Source: Acholeplasmataceae bacterium (GTDB taxonomy: Bacteria; Bacillota; Negativicutes; Acidaminococcales; Acidaminococcaceae). From it: a stretch of 8,351 nucleotides of DNA. The notes below the pieces were generated by a model. That model was not told the origin of the DNA and searched no databases. It worked only from the letters and a program-made list of their open reading frames with translations. Location: the NCBI GenBank assembly GCA_012744295.1, contig JAAYIB010000183.1, forward strand, positions 1 through 8,351, read 5' to 3'. A program made the translations under genes and the position numbers. Shown one piece after another: positions 1 to 7,609 of the stretch (its first letter is position 1; the number at the start of each line of letters is the position of its first letter).

Positions 1-111
1 GCTGTACTGTTAGGACATGACCTTAACACTGTTACCGTTGAATATTCAGAAGCCCCCGTGGCTATTGAAAGAAAGATTATTGCAAATATTCGTCCCCATA
101 TAGAATTTTAA
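1..111 (+). CDS. rimP: Ribosome maturation factor RimP, C-terminal end (partial)
   Basis: The reading frame is open from the first base and stops with TAA at 109-111, giving the last 36 residues of a protein whose 5' part lies outside the window. RimP binds the free 30S subunit and is needed for late steps of its maturation. The visible piece fits the C-terminal SH3-like domain of the family: a short strand pattern (TVTVEY) followed by VAIERKIIANIRP, which corresponds to the usual 'IPxxxIAKARL' region. Position is the stronger support, since rimP is the standard gene directly upstream of nusA in Firmicutes. Only 31 bases separate its stop from the nusA start, with no terminator-like hairpin between them, so co-transcription is likely. 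The identity rests on a short fragment plus synteny. Confidence 0.85.
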   Translation, partial: AVLLGHDLNTVTVEYSEAPVAIERKIIANIRPHIEF

Positions 112-142
112 GCTAAATATTGCATATAGGAGGAATTTTTAA

Positions 143-1234
143 GTGAATGCAGATTTTGTACAAGCAATTTTTGAATTGGGAAAGGAGAAGGGTATATCGC
201 CGGAGTTGTTATATCAGGCGGTGGAAGAAGCATTAATAACGGCTTATAAGAAAAATTTCGGTTCTTCACAAAATGTACGTGTGGATCTCAATAAACAGAC
301 CGGTGAAATCCATGTTTATGCAAGAAAGAATATTGTTGAACATGTAAATGACGCGTTGCAGGAGTTAAGCATTGAGGAAGCGAGAAAGCTAAACCCCAAC
401 TATGAGCTTGACGACATCATCGAGTTAGAGGTAACACCCAAAAATTTCGGCCGTATTGCAGCTCAGAACGCAAAGCAGGTTGTCGTTCAGAGAATTCGAG
501 AAGCTGAGCGGGGAATGGTATTTGAGAAGTTTTCCAGCAGGGAGAATGATATTGTAAACGGTGTTGTCCAGCGTTTGGAGAATCGCAACGTTTATATTGA
601 CCTGGGACGGGCTGAGGCAATTTTGATGCCAAACGAACAGATTCCCGGAGAAGTTTACCAGCTTCATGACAGAATCAAGACATACATTGTAGAGGTTAAG
701 AAAACCAATAAAGGGCCACAAATAATGGTTTCCCGTACACATCCGGGACTTTTGAAGCGCTTGTTTGAATTGGAGGTACCGGAAATACATGACGGACTTG
801 TTGAAATCAAGTCGGTTGCCAGAGAAGCCGGAATGCGTTCCAAAATTGCTGTTTACACGAAGGACGAAAATATCGATCCTGTCGGTGCATGCGTCGGTCA
901 AAAAGGTATGCGCGTACAAACAATCGTAAACGAACTGCGTGGAGAAAAAATTGATATTGTAAAATATAGCAGCAACCCCGAACAATATGTGGCAAACGCG
1001 CTTTCGCCTGCCAAGGTGATATTGGCCGAAGCAGACGATAATGAAAAAATTTGCCGGGTCGTTGTTCCTGATTACCAGCTTTCCCTGGCTATTGGCAAGG
1101 AAGGCCAAAATGCCAGGCTTGCTGCCAAGCTGACAGGTTGGAAGATTGACATTAAAAGCGAGTCGCAGGCACAGCCGGCCGTATCTCTGGCGAGCAATGG
1201 AAATTCAGAGGAAAGTGATGAATATGAAGACTAA
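143..1234 (+). CDS. nusA: Transcription termination/antitermination factor NusA
   Basis: NusA binds RNA polymerase near the RNA exit channel and modulates pausing, intrinsic and Rho-dependent termination and antitermination. The 363-residue protein has the usual short Firmicutes layout: N-terminal polymerase-binding domain (about 1-125), S1 domain (about 134-198), KH1 with its GxxG loop at 252-255 (GQKG) and KH2 with GKEG at 318-321. Motifs such as GRIAAQNAKQVVVQRIREAER and SVAREAGMRSKIAV are strongly conserved. It lacks the C-terminal acidic repeat domains of the E. coli protein and ends in a short acidic, Ser/Glu-rich tail (about 353-363). The start is a GTG at 143, supported by a perfect AGGAGG at 128-133 with 9-nt spacing. 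Its 3' end overlaps ylxR by 17 nt. NusA, IF2 and RbfA are classically co-transcribed. Confidence 0.98.
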   Translation: MNADFVQAIFELGKEKGISPELLYQAVEEALITAYKKNFGSSQNVRVDLNKQTGEIHVYARKNIVEHVNDALQELSIEEARKLNPNYELDDIIELEVTPKNFGRIAAQNAKQVVVQRIREAERGMVFEKFSSRENDIVNGVVQRLENRNVYIDLGRAEAILMPNEQIPGEVYQLHDRIKTYIVEVKKTNKGPQIMVSRTHPGLLKRLFELEVPEIHDGLVEIKSVAREAGMRSKIAVYTKDENIDPVGACVGQKGMRVQTIVNELRGEKIDIVKYSSNPEQYVANALSPAKVILAEADDNEKICRVVVPDYQLSLAIGKEGQNARLAAKLTGWKIDIKSESQAQPAVSLASNGNSEESDEYED

Positions 1235-1490
1235 GAAGACACCGCAGAGACGGTGCGTTGGCTGTAACATAATGAAAGATAAAAAAGAGCTGATTCGAGT
1301 AGTAAGGTCAGCAACCGGTGAGGTAACGATCGACAAAATTGGGAAAAAACCGGGAAGAGGGGCCTATGTTTGTCCGGATGCAGAATGCGTGAGCAAGGCG
1401 GTTAAGGAAAAACGCCTGGAAAAAGCGCTTGAGGTTGCCATAGATAAGGAAATTTATGAAAAACTGCTGGGAGAACTGGCAAATGATTAA
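1218..1490 (+). CDS. rnpM: YlxR/RnpM family RNA-binding protein (RNase P modulator)
   Basis: A 90-residue basic protein of the YlxR family. In Bacillus subtilis the family member has been renamed RnpM because it binds RNase P RNA and dampens RNase P activity; older work also linked it to regulation of many genes. Diagnostic motifs are RRCVGC (11-16), LIRVVR (25-30) and GRGAYVC (46-52). The frame is open further upstream, but the ATG at 1218 is the likely start: it has an AGAGGA Shine-Dalgarno at 1207-1212 with good spacing and gives the family's usual length of about 90 residues. A second in-frame ATG at 1224 is possible but less well spaced. The gene overlaps the end of nusA by 17 nt and the start of ylxQ by 8 nt, so translation is probably coupled. 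Four cysteines (13, 16, 52, 57) are present. Confidence 0.93.
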   Translation: MNMKTKKTPQRRCVGCNIMKDKKELIRVVRSATGEVTIDKIGKKPGRGAYVCPDAECVSKAVKEKRLEKALEVAIDKEIYEKLLGELAND

Positions 1491-1794
1491 TCAAAGCAAT
1501 ACCTTGTTTGCACTTGGTCTGGCACAGAAAGCCGGAAAACTTGCTTCCGGCGACTATGCCGTCAAGTCTGCAATCAAAACAGGCAAGACGCGGCTGTTGC
1601 TTGTGGCTGCGGATGCTGCTGAAAACTCAAAAAAAGATTTGTACATTCTGGCAGAGCTTTACGGTGTGATGCTTGTAGAGACACTGTCGAGAGATCAACT
1701 GGGGCAGGCGATAGGGAAGGCGAGGAGAACCGCGGTTGCAATCCTGGACGATAATTTTGCAAAAATGGTAAAAAAGGCAATATTACCCAACTAA
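1483..1794 (+). CDS. ylxQ: YlxQ, ribosomal protein L7Ae/L30e family RNA-binding protein
   Basis: A 103-residue protein of the L7Ae/L30e/Gadd45 fold. Relatives bind kink-turn RNA, but the exact target of YlxQ is not settled and I do not assign one. The family signature is clear in the N-terminal half: ALGLAQKAGKLASGD (about 10-24), then a hydrophobic strand LLLVAADAA (38-46) followed by SKKDL. The ATG at 1483 is chosen because the family begins a few residues before the ALGLAQKAG motif and because GGGAG at 1469-1473 gives a 9-nt spacing; an upstream in-frame ATG at 1456 would add nine unrelated residues read from the end of ylxR in another frame. The start overlaps the ylxR stop by 8 nt. An 18-base gap with a strong Shine-Dalgarno leads to infB. 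Confidence 0.93.
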   Translation: MINQSNTLFALGLAQKAGKLASGDYAVKSAIKTGKTRLLLVAADAAENSKKDLYILAELYGVMLVETLSRDQLGQAIGKARRTAVAILDDNFAKMVKKAILPN

Positions 1795-1812
1795 AAGCTT
1801 GGAGGTGGATGA

Positions 1813-4428
1813 ATGGGTAAGTATAGAGTATTTGAGATAGCAAAGGAATTTGAAACTACGAGTAAGGTAATTATTGATATTTTGGGCAGAAATGACATTC
1901 ATGTGAAGAATCATATGAGCAGTATTGATGACAGCGGCAAACAGCTGATAGCTAAAACTTTTGAAAGAAAAGCTGACAAGCCGATGGTTAGTGCACCGCA
2001 AAAAGCGGCTGAACCGGTTAAGCCTGAACAGCCGAAGAGAACGCAGGCCCCCAAGGTACATGCAGACATTTCAAAAAGTTCGACCGGTGAAAGCAGCGTC
2101 AGACCACATCGTTATGAAAGGCCTGCCGAAAAGACACAAAGGCCGGCCGGACATCAACAAGGTCAGCAGCGTGCAGTAATAGGGGGTTCGGACAACCGCG
2201 GCCCGCTTCAAGGACAAAGACCGACGCATGCCGGCCAGCGACCCCAGTCCCAGACTCAGAACAGACCGGCCGGCGCAAACAGGCCGTACCCCGGTCCAAA
2301 ACCTAACAGGGTAGGACCAGGTCAGGCAGGACCATCTGTTCAAAGAAGCCAGCATGACAGGATGCCTTCCGACCAAAGAAATCAGCAGGGACAGCGTTTC
2401 GGAGGAAAACCTGACGCGGCGGGTGCATCTCAGATCAGAACCGGTGCCTCCACTGCCGGCAGCACCAATAAGAATTTCAGTCAGCAAAAACCGGCTAGGC
2501 CTGTCGGTACGGACCAAAACCGTAAACCACAGGGGAAAGCTCGACCGGAAACCAAAGCCAAGGTTCAGGGTTCTTACGCTACCAAGGGCAGCAGGCCAAT
2601 TAGAAATACCGCCCATGTAGGTCGAAGCAACAAGAGAACTGGCTCATCTCCGAAACCGATACCTGAAAAGGTTATGGATGCCGTTAAACCTTCCTTGGTA
2701 CAGATTGGTGACTCAATCAACGTCAAAGCCTTTGCCGACCTTATTAAAAGAGAGGTAAGCGAGGTTATTAAGCATCTTTTCATGCTTGGTGTAATGGTAA
2801 CAATAAATCAGAACATCGACTTTGATACAGCCGTTTTGGTTGGTTCGGAATTCAACGTGGAGGTTGCTGCTCTTCCGCCCGAGGAAGATCCGACCGAAAT
2901 TCCGGAGGTTGAAGACGATCCTCAAAAGAGACTCCCAAGGCCACCCGTTGTTACAGTGATGGGACACGTTGACCATGGTAAGACCTCATTACTTGACGCG
3001 ATAAGAAAAACTCACGTTACTGCAAGGGAAGCCGGCGGAATCACGCAGCACATAGGAGCATACCAAGTTAACTATCAAGGAAAGAAAATAGTCTTCCTCG
3101 ATACTCCCGGCCACGAGGCTTTTACGGCGATGCGCGCAAGAGGGGCTCAGGTAACTGACGTCGCCATTCTTGTTGTTGCCGCAGATGACGGCGTCATGCC
3201 TCAGACCGTAGAAGCAATCAATCATGCCAAGGCTGCCAAGGTTCCTATTGTAGTAGCAATTAATAAAATGGACCGTGAAGGAGCAAACCCCGACCACGTC
3301 AAGCAGCAGCTTGCCGAATTAGAGCTTATTCCTGAGGACTGGGGCGGAGAAACTATTATGGTTCCCGTATCCGCGCATAAAAAGACAGGTATTCCCGAAT
3401 TGCTCGAAATGATCCTGCTTGTGGCGGAAATGCTTGACTTGAAGGCAAATCCCGAAATTCCGGCTCACGGTACAATTGTCGAGGCCCAGCTTGACAAAGG
3501 CAGAGGCCCTGTAGCAACGGTACTGATTGCAAAAGGAACGTTGCGAGTCGGCGATACCATTATTGCCGGTACAACATATGGCAAAGTACGAGCGATGATT
3601 AACGACCGTGGCGAAAAAGTAAAAAAAGCAACACCGTCCACTCCTGTCGAAGTCCTTGGGTTAAATGACGTGCCGATGGCAGGGGACCTTCTTGACGCCA
3701 CAGATGAAAAAATCGCCAGGTCCGTTGCCGAGAAACGCATTGCGAAGAAAAAGACGGAGGAAATCCAGCAGCAAGGCAAGGTATCGCTCGATGACATTTT
3801 CCAACGCATTCAGGAAGGTGAGCTCAAAGAGCTGAATATTGTTGTTAAGGCAGACGTTCAGGGTACGATTGAAGCCTTGAAACAATCTCTCGCAAATATT
3901 AAGAACGAAGAAGTCAAGGTTGTGATTGTACACGCCGGGGTAGGTACCATTAACGAGTCCGACGTAATGCTTGCTTCGGCCGCTAACGCTTTAATCATAG
4001 GTTTTAACGTCAGACCGGATGCAAACGCACGTAAGGCCGCCGAAGCAGAGAAAGTCGACATACGTACCTATCGTGTTATTTATGACGCCCTAAATGACGT
4101 GGAAGCTGCCATCAAAGGAATGCTTGCACCCAAGTTTAAGGAAGTAATTCAGGGCAGAGTCGAGGTCAGACAGGTAATCACCATATCGAAAATGCTGATT
4201 GCAGGCTGTTACGTTTTGGAAGGTAAGGTTACAAGTTCTTCAAAGGTTCGAGTTATTCGTGACGGCGTTATCGTTCATGAAGGCGAGATCGAAACCTTGC
4301 GCCGTTTTAAAGACGATGTCCGCGAAGTTGCCAGCGGATTTGAGTGCGGCATCACTCTTGATAAATACCGCGAAGTAAAAGAAGGCGACATTTTTGAAGT
4401 TTATACAATGGAAGAGATTAAGCCGTAA
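1813..4428 (+). CDS. infB: Translation initiation factor IF-2
   Basis: IF2 is the GTPase that places initiator fMet-tRNA on the 30S subunit and promotes 50S joining. The 871-residue protein has an N-terminal IF2N-type winged helix (about 1-50), a long low-complexity linker rich in Pro, Gln, Arg, Gly and Ser (about 56-282), and a second IF2N domain (about 285-352). The G domain follows with G1 GHVDHGKT (384-391), G2 GGITQH (408-413), G3 DTPGH (430-434), G4 NKMD (484-487) and G5 SAH (520-522). Domains II, III and the fMet-tRNA-binding C-terminal domain follow, with FECGI at 843-847. All catalytic motifs are intact. Start choice is firm: GGAGGTG at 1801-1807 lies 5 nt before the ATG. The linker makes it longer than B. 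subtilis IF2. Linker codons are locally GC-rich, which I attribute to composition, not transfer. Confidence 0.99.
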   Translation: MGKYRVFEIAKEFETTSKVIIDILGRNDIHVKNHMSSIDDSGKQLIAKTFERKADKPMVSAPQKAAEPVKPEQPKRTQAPKVHADISKSSTGESSVRPHRYERPAEKTQRPAGHQQGQQRAVIGGSDNRGPLQGQRPTHAGQRPQSQTQNRPAGANRPYPGPKPNRVGPGQAGPSVQRSQHDRMPSDQRNQQGQRFGGKPDAAGASQIRTGASTAGSTNKNFSQQKPARPVGTDQNRKPQGKARPETKAKVQGSYATKGSRPIRNTAHVGRSNKRTGSSPKPIPEKVMDAVKPSLVQIGDSINVKAFADLIKREVSEVIKHLFMLGVMVTINQNIDFDTAVLVGSEFNVEVAALPPEEDPTEIPEVEDDPQKRLPRPPVVTVMGHVDHGKTSLLDAIRKTHVTAREAGGITQHIGAYQVNYQGKKIVFLDTPGHEAFTAMRARGAQVTDVAILVVAADDGVMPQTVEAINHAKAAKVPIVVAINKMDREGANPDHVKQQLAELELIPEDWGGETIMVPVSAHKKTGIPELLEMILLVAEMLDLKANPEIPAHGTIVEAQLDKGRGPVATVLIAKGTLRVGDTIIAGTTYGKVRAMINDRGEKVKKATPSTPVEVLGLNDVPMAGDLLDATDEKIARSVAEKRIAKKKTEEIQQQGKVSLDDIFQRIQEGELKELNIVVKADVQGTIEALKQSLANIKNEEVKVVIVHAGVGTINESDVMLASAANALIIGFNVRPDANARKAAEAEKVDIRTYRVIYDALNDVEAAIKGMLAPKFKEVIQGRVEVRQVITISKMLIAGCYVLEGKVTSSSKVRVIRDGVIVHEGEIETLRRFKDDVREVASGFECGITLDKYREVKEGDIFEVYTMEEIKP

Positions 4429-4445
4429 GCAGGTGAGGTGATAAG

Positions 4446-4808
4446 ATGGCAAGACTGCGCGTTGAAAAACTACAGGAAGCATTAAAGCAGGAAATCAGTA
4501 AAATAGTGCTTACCGAAATAAAAGATCCGAGAATAAAATTCGTTTCTGTTACTGCCGTTGAATTAACCGATGACCTTAGTCAGGCTAAAATCTATGTCAG
4601 CCTTTACGGCGGAGACGATACGAAAAAAGAAGCCTGGATGGCCTTAAAAAAGGCCCTTGGCTTCATTCGCAGCGAAATTGCCAAACGAATCCGCCTGCGC
4701 GTCGCTCCGTCCCTGGTGCTTTGCGAAGACAAATCGCTGGAATACAGTGCTCACATCCAGGAACTTCTGACAAAAATCAAAACTGGTGAGGAAACAAAAG
4801 ATGAGTAA
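4446..4808 (+). CDS. rbfA: 30S ribosome-binding factor RbfA
   Basis: RbfA is a 30S assembly factor that binds pre-30S particles near the 5' helix of 16S rRNA and is important for cold adaptation in other bacteria. The 120-residue protein is a single KH-type domain. Support includes the N-terminal helix (RVEKLQEALKQEISKIV), the IKDPRI motif (25-30), the strand pairs KFVSVTAVEL and QAKIYVSL, and the interhelical AxG kink (A70-L71-G72, ALGFIRSEI), which distinguishes RbfA from GxxG KH domains. RLRVAPSL (83-90) is also characteristic. A GAGGTG at 4435-4440 precedes the ATG by 5 nt, and the gap from infB is 17 nt. Its last 8 bases overlap the start of the downstream nrnA gene. ylxP, which separates infB from rbfA in B. 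subtilis, is absent. Confidence 0.97.
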   Translation: MARLRVEKLQEALKQEISKIVLTEIKDPRIKFVSVTAVELTDDLSQAKIYVSLYGGDDTKKEAWMALKKALGFIRSEIAKRIRLRVAPSLVLCEDKSLEYSAHIQELLTKIKTGEETKDE

Positions 4809-5757
4809 GGCTGTTACTCTGCAAAAAACGGTTTCTTTATTGGAGGATGCCGACAGACTCGTTATTGTTACCCATGTAAATCCCGACGGCGACGCAATTG
4901 GCTCAGCCCTTGCACTTGCGGAAGCTTTGCGTGTCAAGGGGAAGATGGTTATTGTGACAATTGATGACGAAATTTCTTCATTTTATAAGTTTATGCCCGG
5001 TATTGACACTTTTGTACGTTTTAGTGCTGACGAGCAAGTCGAGGCTGACCTGCTCGTTGTCATGGATGCAAGCTCCCTGGATCGAATCGGTAAGGTTGTA
5101 AACTGTGTCCGGGCACCGATTCTTAATATCGATCACCACGTATCAAACACGGGGTACGCAGACTATCTGTATTTAGACGTTATGGCCTGCGCCACTGGTG
5201 AAATCGTCTATGAGCTCCTGCGGGAACTGTCTGTTACTATTTCCAAGGATATGGCTTTTTGTCTGTACGTTGCGATAGTAACCGATTGCGGATATTTCAA
5301 GTATTCCAACACCACGCCGAAGTGTCTTAACTATGCTGCCGAGCTGTTGTCGATAGGTGTGCAACCCGACGTCGTTTCTGATTTTCTTGAAATGAAATCA
5401 AGAAATGATGTAAATCTTTTGTCGAAAGTGTTGGAAACACTGGATTTTCATCACAACGGCAGAATTGCCTCTATTATGATCAGCCTTGAAAATTACGATG
5501 CAGACATAGCAACGGACAGTTTTATACACTACCCACGTTATATCGAGGGCGTAGAGGTGGCGGTAATGTTCAAAGCGGTCGACGCCGAGGTAACACGTGT
5601 AAGCATGCGTTCGCGCCTTCTTGATGTAAGCAGGGTTGCTCTAAGTTATGGCGGCGGCGGTCATAAAAGAGCAGCAGGGTTTACCCTTCAGGCGGAGCTT
5701 GCCGTTGCCAAAGAACAGACACTAAAACGATTGACGGAAGAAATGGACCTGTTATAG
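4801..5757 (+). CDS. nrnA: DHH/DHHA1 phosphoesterase, NrnA-type (oligoribonuclease / pAp phosphatase)
   Basis: A 318-residue bifunctional DHH-family phosphoesterase. NrnA relatives degrade very short RNAs (nanoRNA), act on pAp, and some hydrolyse cyclic-di-AMP or its linear product pApA. This protein is the soluble stand-alone type, without GdpP membrane, PAS or GGDEF regions. Metal-binding motifs are complete: HVNPDGDAIGS (H25, D29, D31), VMD (D89), the DHH signature (111-113) and TDCG (D162). The C-terminal DHHA1 domain carries the substrate-binding GGGGH (284-288). The ATG at 4801 is preferred because GGTGAGG at 4785-4791 lies 9 nt upstream; an in-frame GTG at 4786 sits inside that site and would lack its own. 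The start overlaps rbfA by 8 nt, and the stop directly abuts the truB ATG. The preferred substrate cannot be decided from sequence. Confidence 0.93.
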   Translation: MSKAVTLQKTVSLLEDADRLVIVTHVNPDGDAIGSALALAEALRVKGKMVIVTIDDEISSFYKFMPGIDTFVRFSADEQVEADLLVVMDASSLDRIGKVVNCVRAPILNIDHHVSNTGYADYLYLDVMACATGEIVYELLRELSVTISKDMAFCLYVAIVTDCGYFKYSNTTPKCLNYAAELLSIGVQPDVVSDFLEMKSRNDVNLLSKVLETLDFHHNGRIASIMISLENYDADIATDSFIHYPRYIEGVEVAVMFKAVDAEVTRVSMRSRLLDVSRVALSYGGGGHKRAAGFTLQAELAVAKEQTLKRLTEEMDLL

Positions 5758-6642
5758 ATGGCTGACGGAATCATAAACGTTCTAAAACCACCCGGTATGA
5801 CTTCACACGACGTGATTGCGTATTTGCGCGGGGTTTTAAAAACAAAGAAAATAGGACACGCAGGTACTCTTGATCCTGACGCAGCAGGTGTTCTTCCCGT
5901 ATTTATAGGCAAAGCCACACGTTTATTGGAGTATGTCGCAGAGGATAGGAAATCCTATCGCGCCGAGGTGACCTTTGGCATTATGACGGATACCGGTGAT
6001 GACAGCGGCAATGTTATTTGCACCTCACAGGTATTCACCCCTTCTAAGGAACAAACAGCTGCCGCACTGAATAACTTTCTTGGTCAGATTATGCAGACAC
6101 CCCCAATGTATTCAGCAATACGTCATCAAGGACAAAAACTTTATCAGTATGCACGCGCGGGCATTGAAGTTGAACGCATGCCAAGAACCATTAATATTTA
6201 TGCTCTGGAGGTCGTAACTCAAGGTGATAGTTATTTGCTTCTTGATGTTGTCTGTTCAAAGGGAACTTATATCAGAACCTTGTGTGAAGATATTGCTCGG
6301 AGCCTCGGCATGTGTGGTACAATAAGTTTTCTTTTGCGGACGGCAGCCGGAGAATTTCTATTAAAAGATGCTGCAACTCTTGAAGAAATAGCGAGTGACC
6401 ATAGAAAACACCTACTATCGCCGGAACAGGCAGTCAAGCATCTTCCCGAACTTTTTCTTACCGAAAAGCAGGCACTGCGCCTGTCGCAAGGTGTTAAAAC
6501 ATCAATTGCAGGCACTAACGATGGAAGATACAGGCTTAAAGCGCCGAAAAACATCTTCATTGGCATCGGCTGCGCAGAAGGCGAAAGAGTTCAGGCGGAA
6601 AAGATTATCGATCCGTTCACCACTAACTACGAGGTTTTCTAA
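5758..6642 (+). CDS. truB: tRNA pseudouridine(55) synthase TruB
   Basis: TruB converts U55 in the T-loop of most tRNAs to pseudouridine and also acts as a tRNA folding chaperone. The 294-residue protein shows all family motifs: an N-terminal KPPGMTSHDV, motif II GHAGTLDPDAAGVLPV with catalytic aspartate D39, PPMYSAIRHQGQKLYQYAR (conserved Y118) and CSKGTYIRTLCEDI (about 166-179, including R173). The C-terminal part from about residue 235 is compatible with the small PUA-like extension. The ATG follows the nrnA TAG with no spacer. There is no strong Shine-Dalgarno: only GGA at 5745-5747, 10 nt away, and GGAAG further upstream. Initiation is therefore probably coupled to termination of nrnA translation. 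The stop shares one base with the ribF start (TAATG). Confidence 0.98.
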   Translation: MADGIINVLKPPGMTSHDVIAYLRGVLKTKKIGHAGTLDPDAAGVLPVFIGKATRLLEYVAEDRKSYRAEVTFGIMTDTGDDSGNVICTSQVFTPSKEQTAAALNNFLGQIMQTPPMYSAIRHQGQKLYQYARAGIEVERMPRTINIYALEVVTQGDSYLLLDVVCSKGTYIRTLCEDIARSLGMCGTISFLLRTAAGEFLLKDAATLEEIASDHRKHLLSPEQAVKHLPELFLTEKQALRLSQGVKTSIAGTNDGRYRLKAPKNIFIGIGCAEGERVQAEKIIDPFTTNYEVF

Positions 6643-7571
6643 TGAAGATAGTACATAGCTTTTATGAACCCGAAATAATTTCCGGCCCCTGCGTGATTGC
6701 GCTTGGTACGTTTGACGGGCTGCACCTCGGTCATCGCGACGTACTGAGTGAGGCAAGAAATTATGCTGAAAAAAACAATCTGCAATTGCTTGCCTTTACT
6801 TTCAGCAATCATCCACTTACCGAAATAAGTCCGGAATCTGTGCCCCCAAAACTGATAGCAAGCAATGATAAGGAACTTTTGCTGGATGATTTGGGAATAG
6901 ACATTCTGGTCAGTATTCCCTTTACACATGAATTTGCTCATTTGCTGCCTGAAGAATTTATCGAAAAACTTAAGGTTTTCCCTTTCAAGTGCCTAATTGT
7001 CGGCGAGAATTACAGCTACGGCTACAGAGGCTGCGGCAATACGGAAAGTTTGAAAGAAGAGGGCAGAAAACAGGGCTTTGAGGTAATAGTAAGGAAGTTG
7101 GTAGAGCTGCGTGGAACTGTTGTCAGCAGTTCAAAAATTCGTGAGTTGCTTCTTAATGGTAATGTTGAACTGGCAAACGAAATGCTTGGCAGGGAATACG
7201 CAATTACCGGCAAGGTAGTAGGCGGCGACAAGCGCGGCAACGGGCTTGGGTTTCCTACTGCAAATCTGCAGTTTAACGGAGAGGGGATGCTTGTTCCGGC
7301 ACGAGGAGTATATGCGGTAAAGGTTGCTTTGGAAGGCCGGGAGTATTCGGGTATGGCAAATTTCGGCTATAATCCAACCTTCGGAGACATTGCGGTCAAA
7401 AGAATGGAAGTCAACATTTTCGACTTTTTCGGTGATATTTATGGCAGACACCTCACAATTAAGCTACTGCATTTCGTCAGGCACGAAATGAAATTTGCTT
7501 CCCCTGAGGAACTAGTCCGACAATTATGCCGGGATAGAGAGATTGTGAAGGTCCTGCTTGCAGATGTATAA
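6642..7571 (+). CDS. ribF: Bifunctional riboflavin kinase / FAD synthetase RibF
   Basis: RibF phosphorylates riboflavin to FMN and then adenylates FMN to FAD in the cytoplasm. The 309-residue length is typical for the bifunctional enzyme. The N-terminal nucleotidyltransferase domain has GTFDGLHLGH (22-31) and SSSKIREL (162-169), the counterpart of the ISSTxIR motif. The C-terminal flavokinase domain has GDKRGNGLGFPTANL (195-209), GYNPTFG and MEVNIFDF, with E256 at the position of the conserved acidic residue. Both active sites look intact. GAGG at 6631-6634, inside the end of truB, precedes the ATG by 7 nt. No FMN riboswitch lies in front of the gene, so its expression probably follows the operon. 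After the stop there is no terminator-like hairpin before the rpsO promoter, so read-through into rpsO is expected. Confidence 0.98.
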   Translation: MKIVHSFYEPEIISGPCVIALGTFDGLHLGHRDVLSEARNYAEKNNLQLLAFTFSNHPLTEISPESVPPKLIASNDKELLLDDLGIDILVSIPFTHEFAHLLPEEFIEKLKVFPFKCLIVGENYSYGYRGCGNTESLKEEGRKQGFEVIVRKLVELRGTVVSSSKIRELLLNGNVELANEMLGREYAITGKVVGGDKRGNGLGFPTANLQFNGEGMLVPARGVYAVKVALEGREYSGMANFGYNPTFGDIAVKRMEVNIFDFFGDIYGRHLTIKLLHFVRHEMKFASPEELVRQLCRDREIVKVLLADV

Positions 7572-7576
7572 ATTAA

Positions 7577-7605
7577 TTGTAATTTGAAATTAATTATGCT
7601 ATACT
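7577..7605 (+). promoter_or_regulatory. Extended -10 housekeeping promoter for rpsO
   Basis: A -35 box TTGTAA (7577-7582) and a -10 box TATACT (7600-7605) are separated by exactly 17 bp. The -10 box is preceded by TGC, giving the extended -10 form TGnTATACT (7597-7605). The region is AT-rich and has no competing gene. The expected transcription start is near 7612, about 83 nt before rpsO. This would let S15 be made independently of the upstream operon, as is common for rpsO. The -35 match is only partial, but the -10 and spacing are convincing. Confidence 0.75.
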
Positions 7606-7609
7606 ATGT

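Noticed and set aside
425..1108. A 227-residue open frame on the minus strand opposite nusA
   Set aside because: It is wholly antisense to a clearly functional nusA, matches no family I recognise, and is explained by codon bias of the sense gene.
1146..1217. Longer YlxR starting at the ATG at 1146
   Set aside because: The extra 24 residues are nusA sequence read in another frame, and the ATG at 1218 has a well-spaced Shine-Dalgarno and gives the family length.
2071..2616. A 181-residue open frame on the minus strand, and other overlapping frames, in the IF2 linker region
   Set aside because: The biased Gln/Arg/Gly/Pro codons of the linker leave other frames open; no ribosome-binding site or recognisable domain supports them.
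2674..2676. Internal IF2 start (short isoform) at the in-frame ATG before the second IF2N domain
   Set aside because: Only AAAGG at 2667-2671, two bases away, precedes it, which is too close to act as a ribosome-binding site.
4786..4800. Earlier GTG start for nrnA at 4786
   Set aside because: The GTG lies inside the Shine-Dalgarno that serves the ATG at 4801, and no separate site precedes it.
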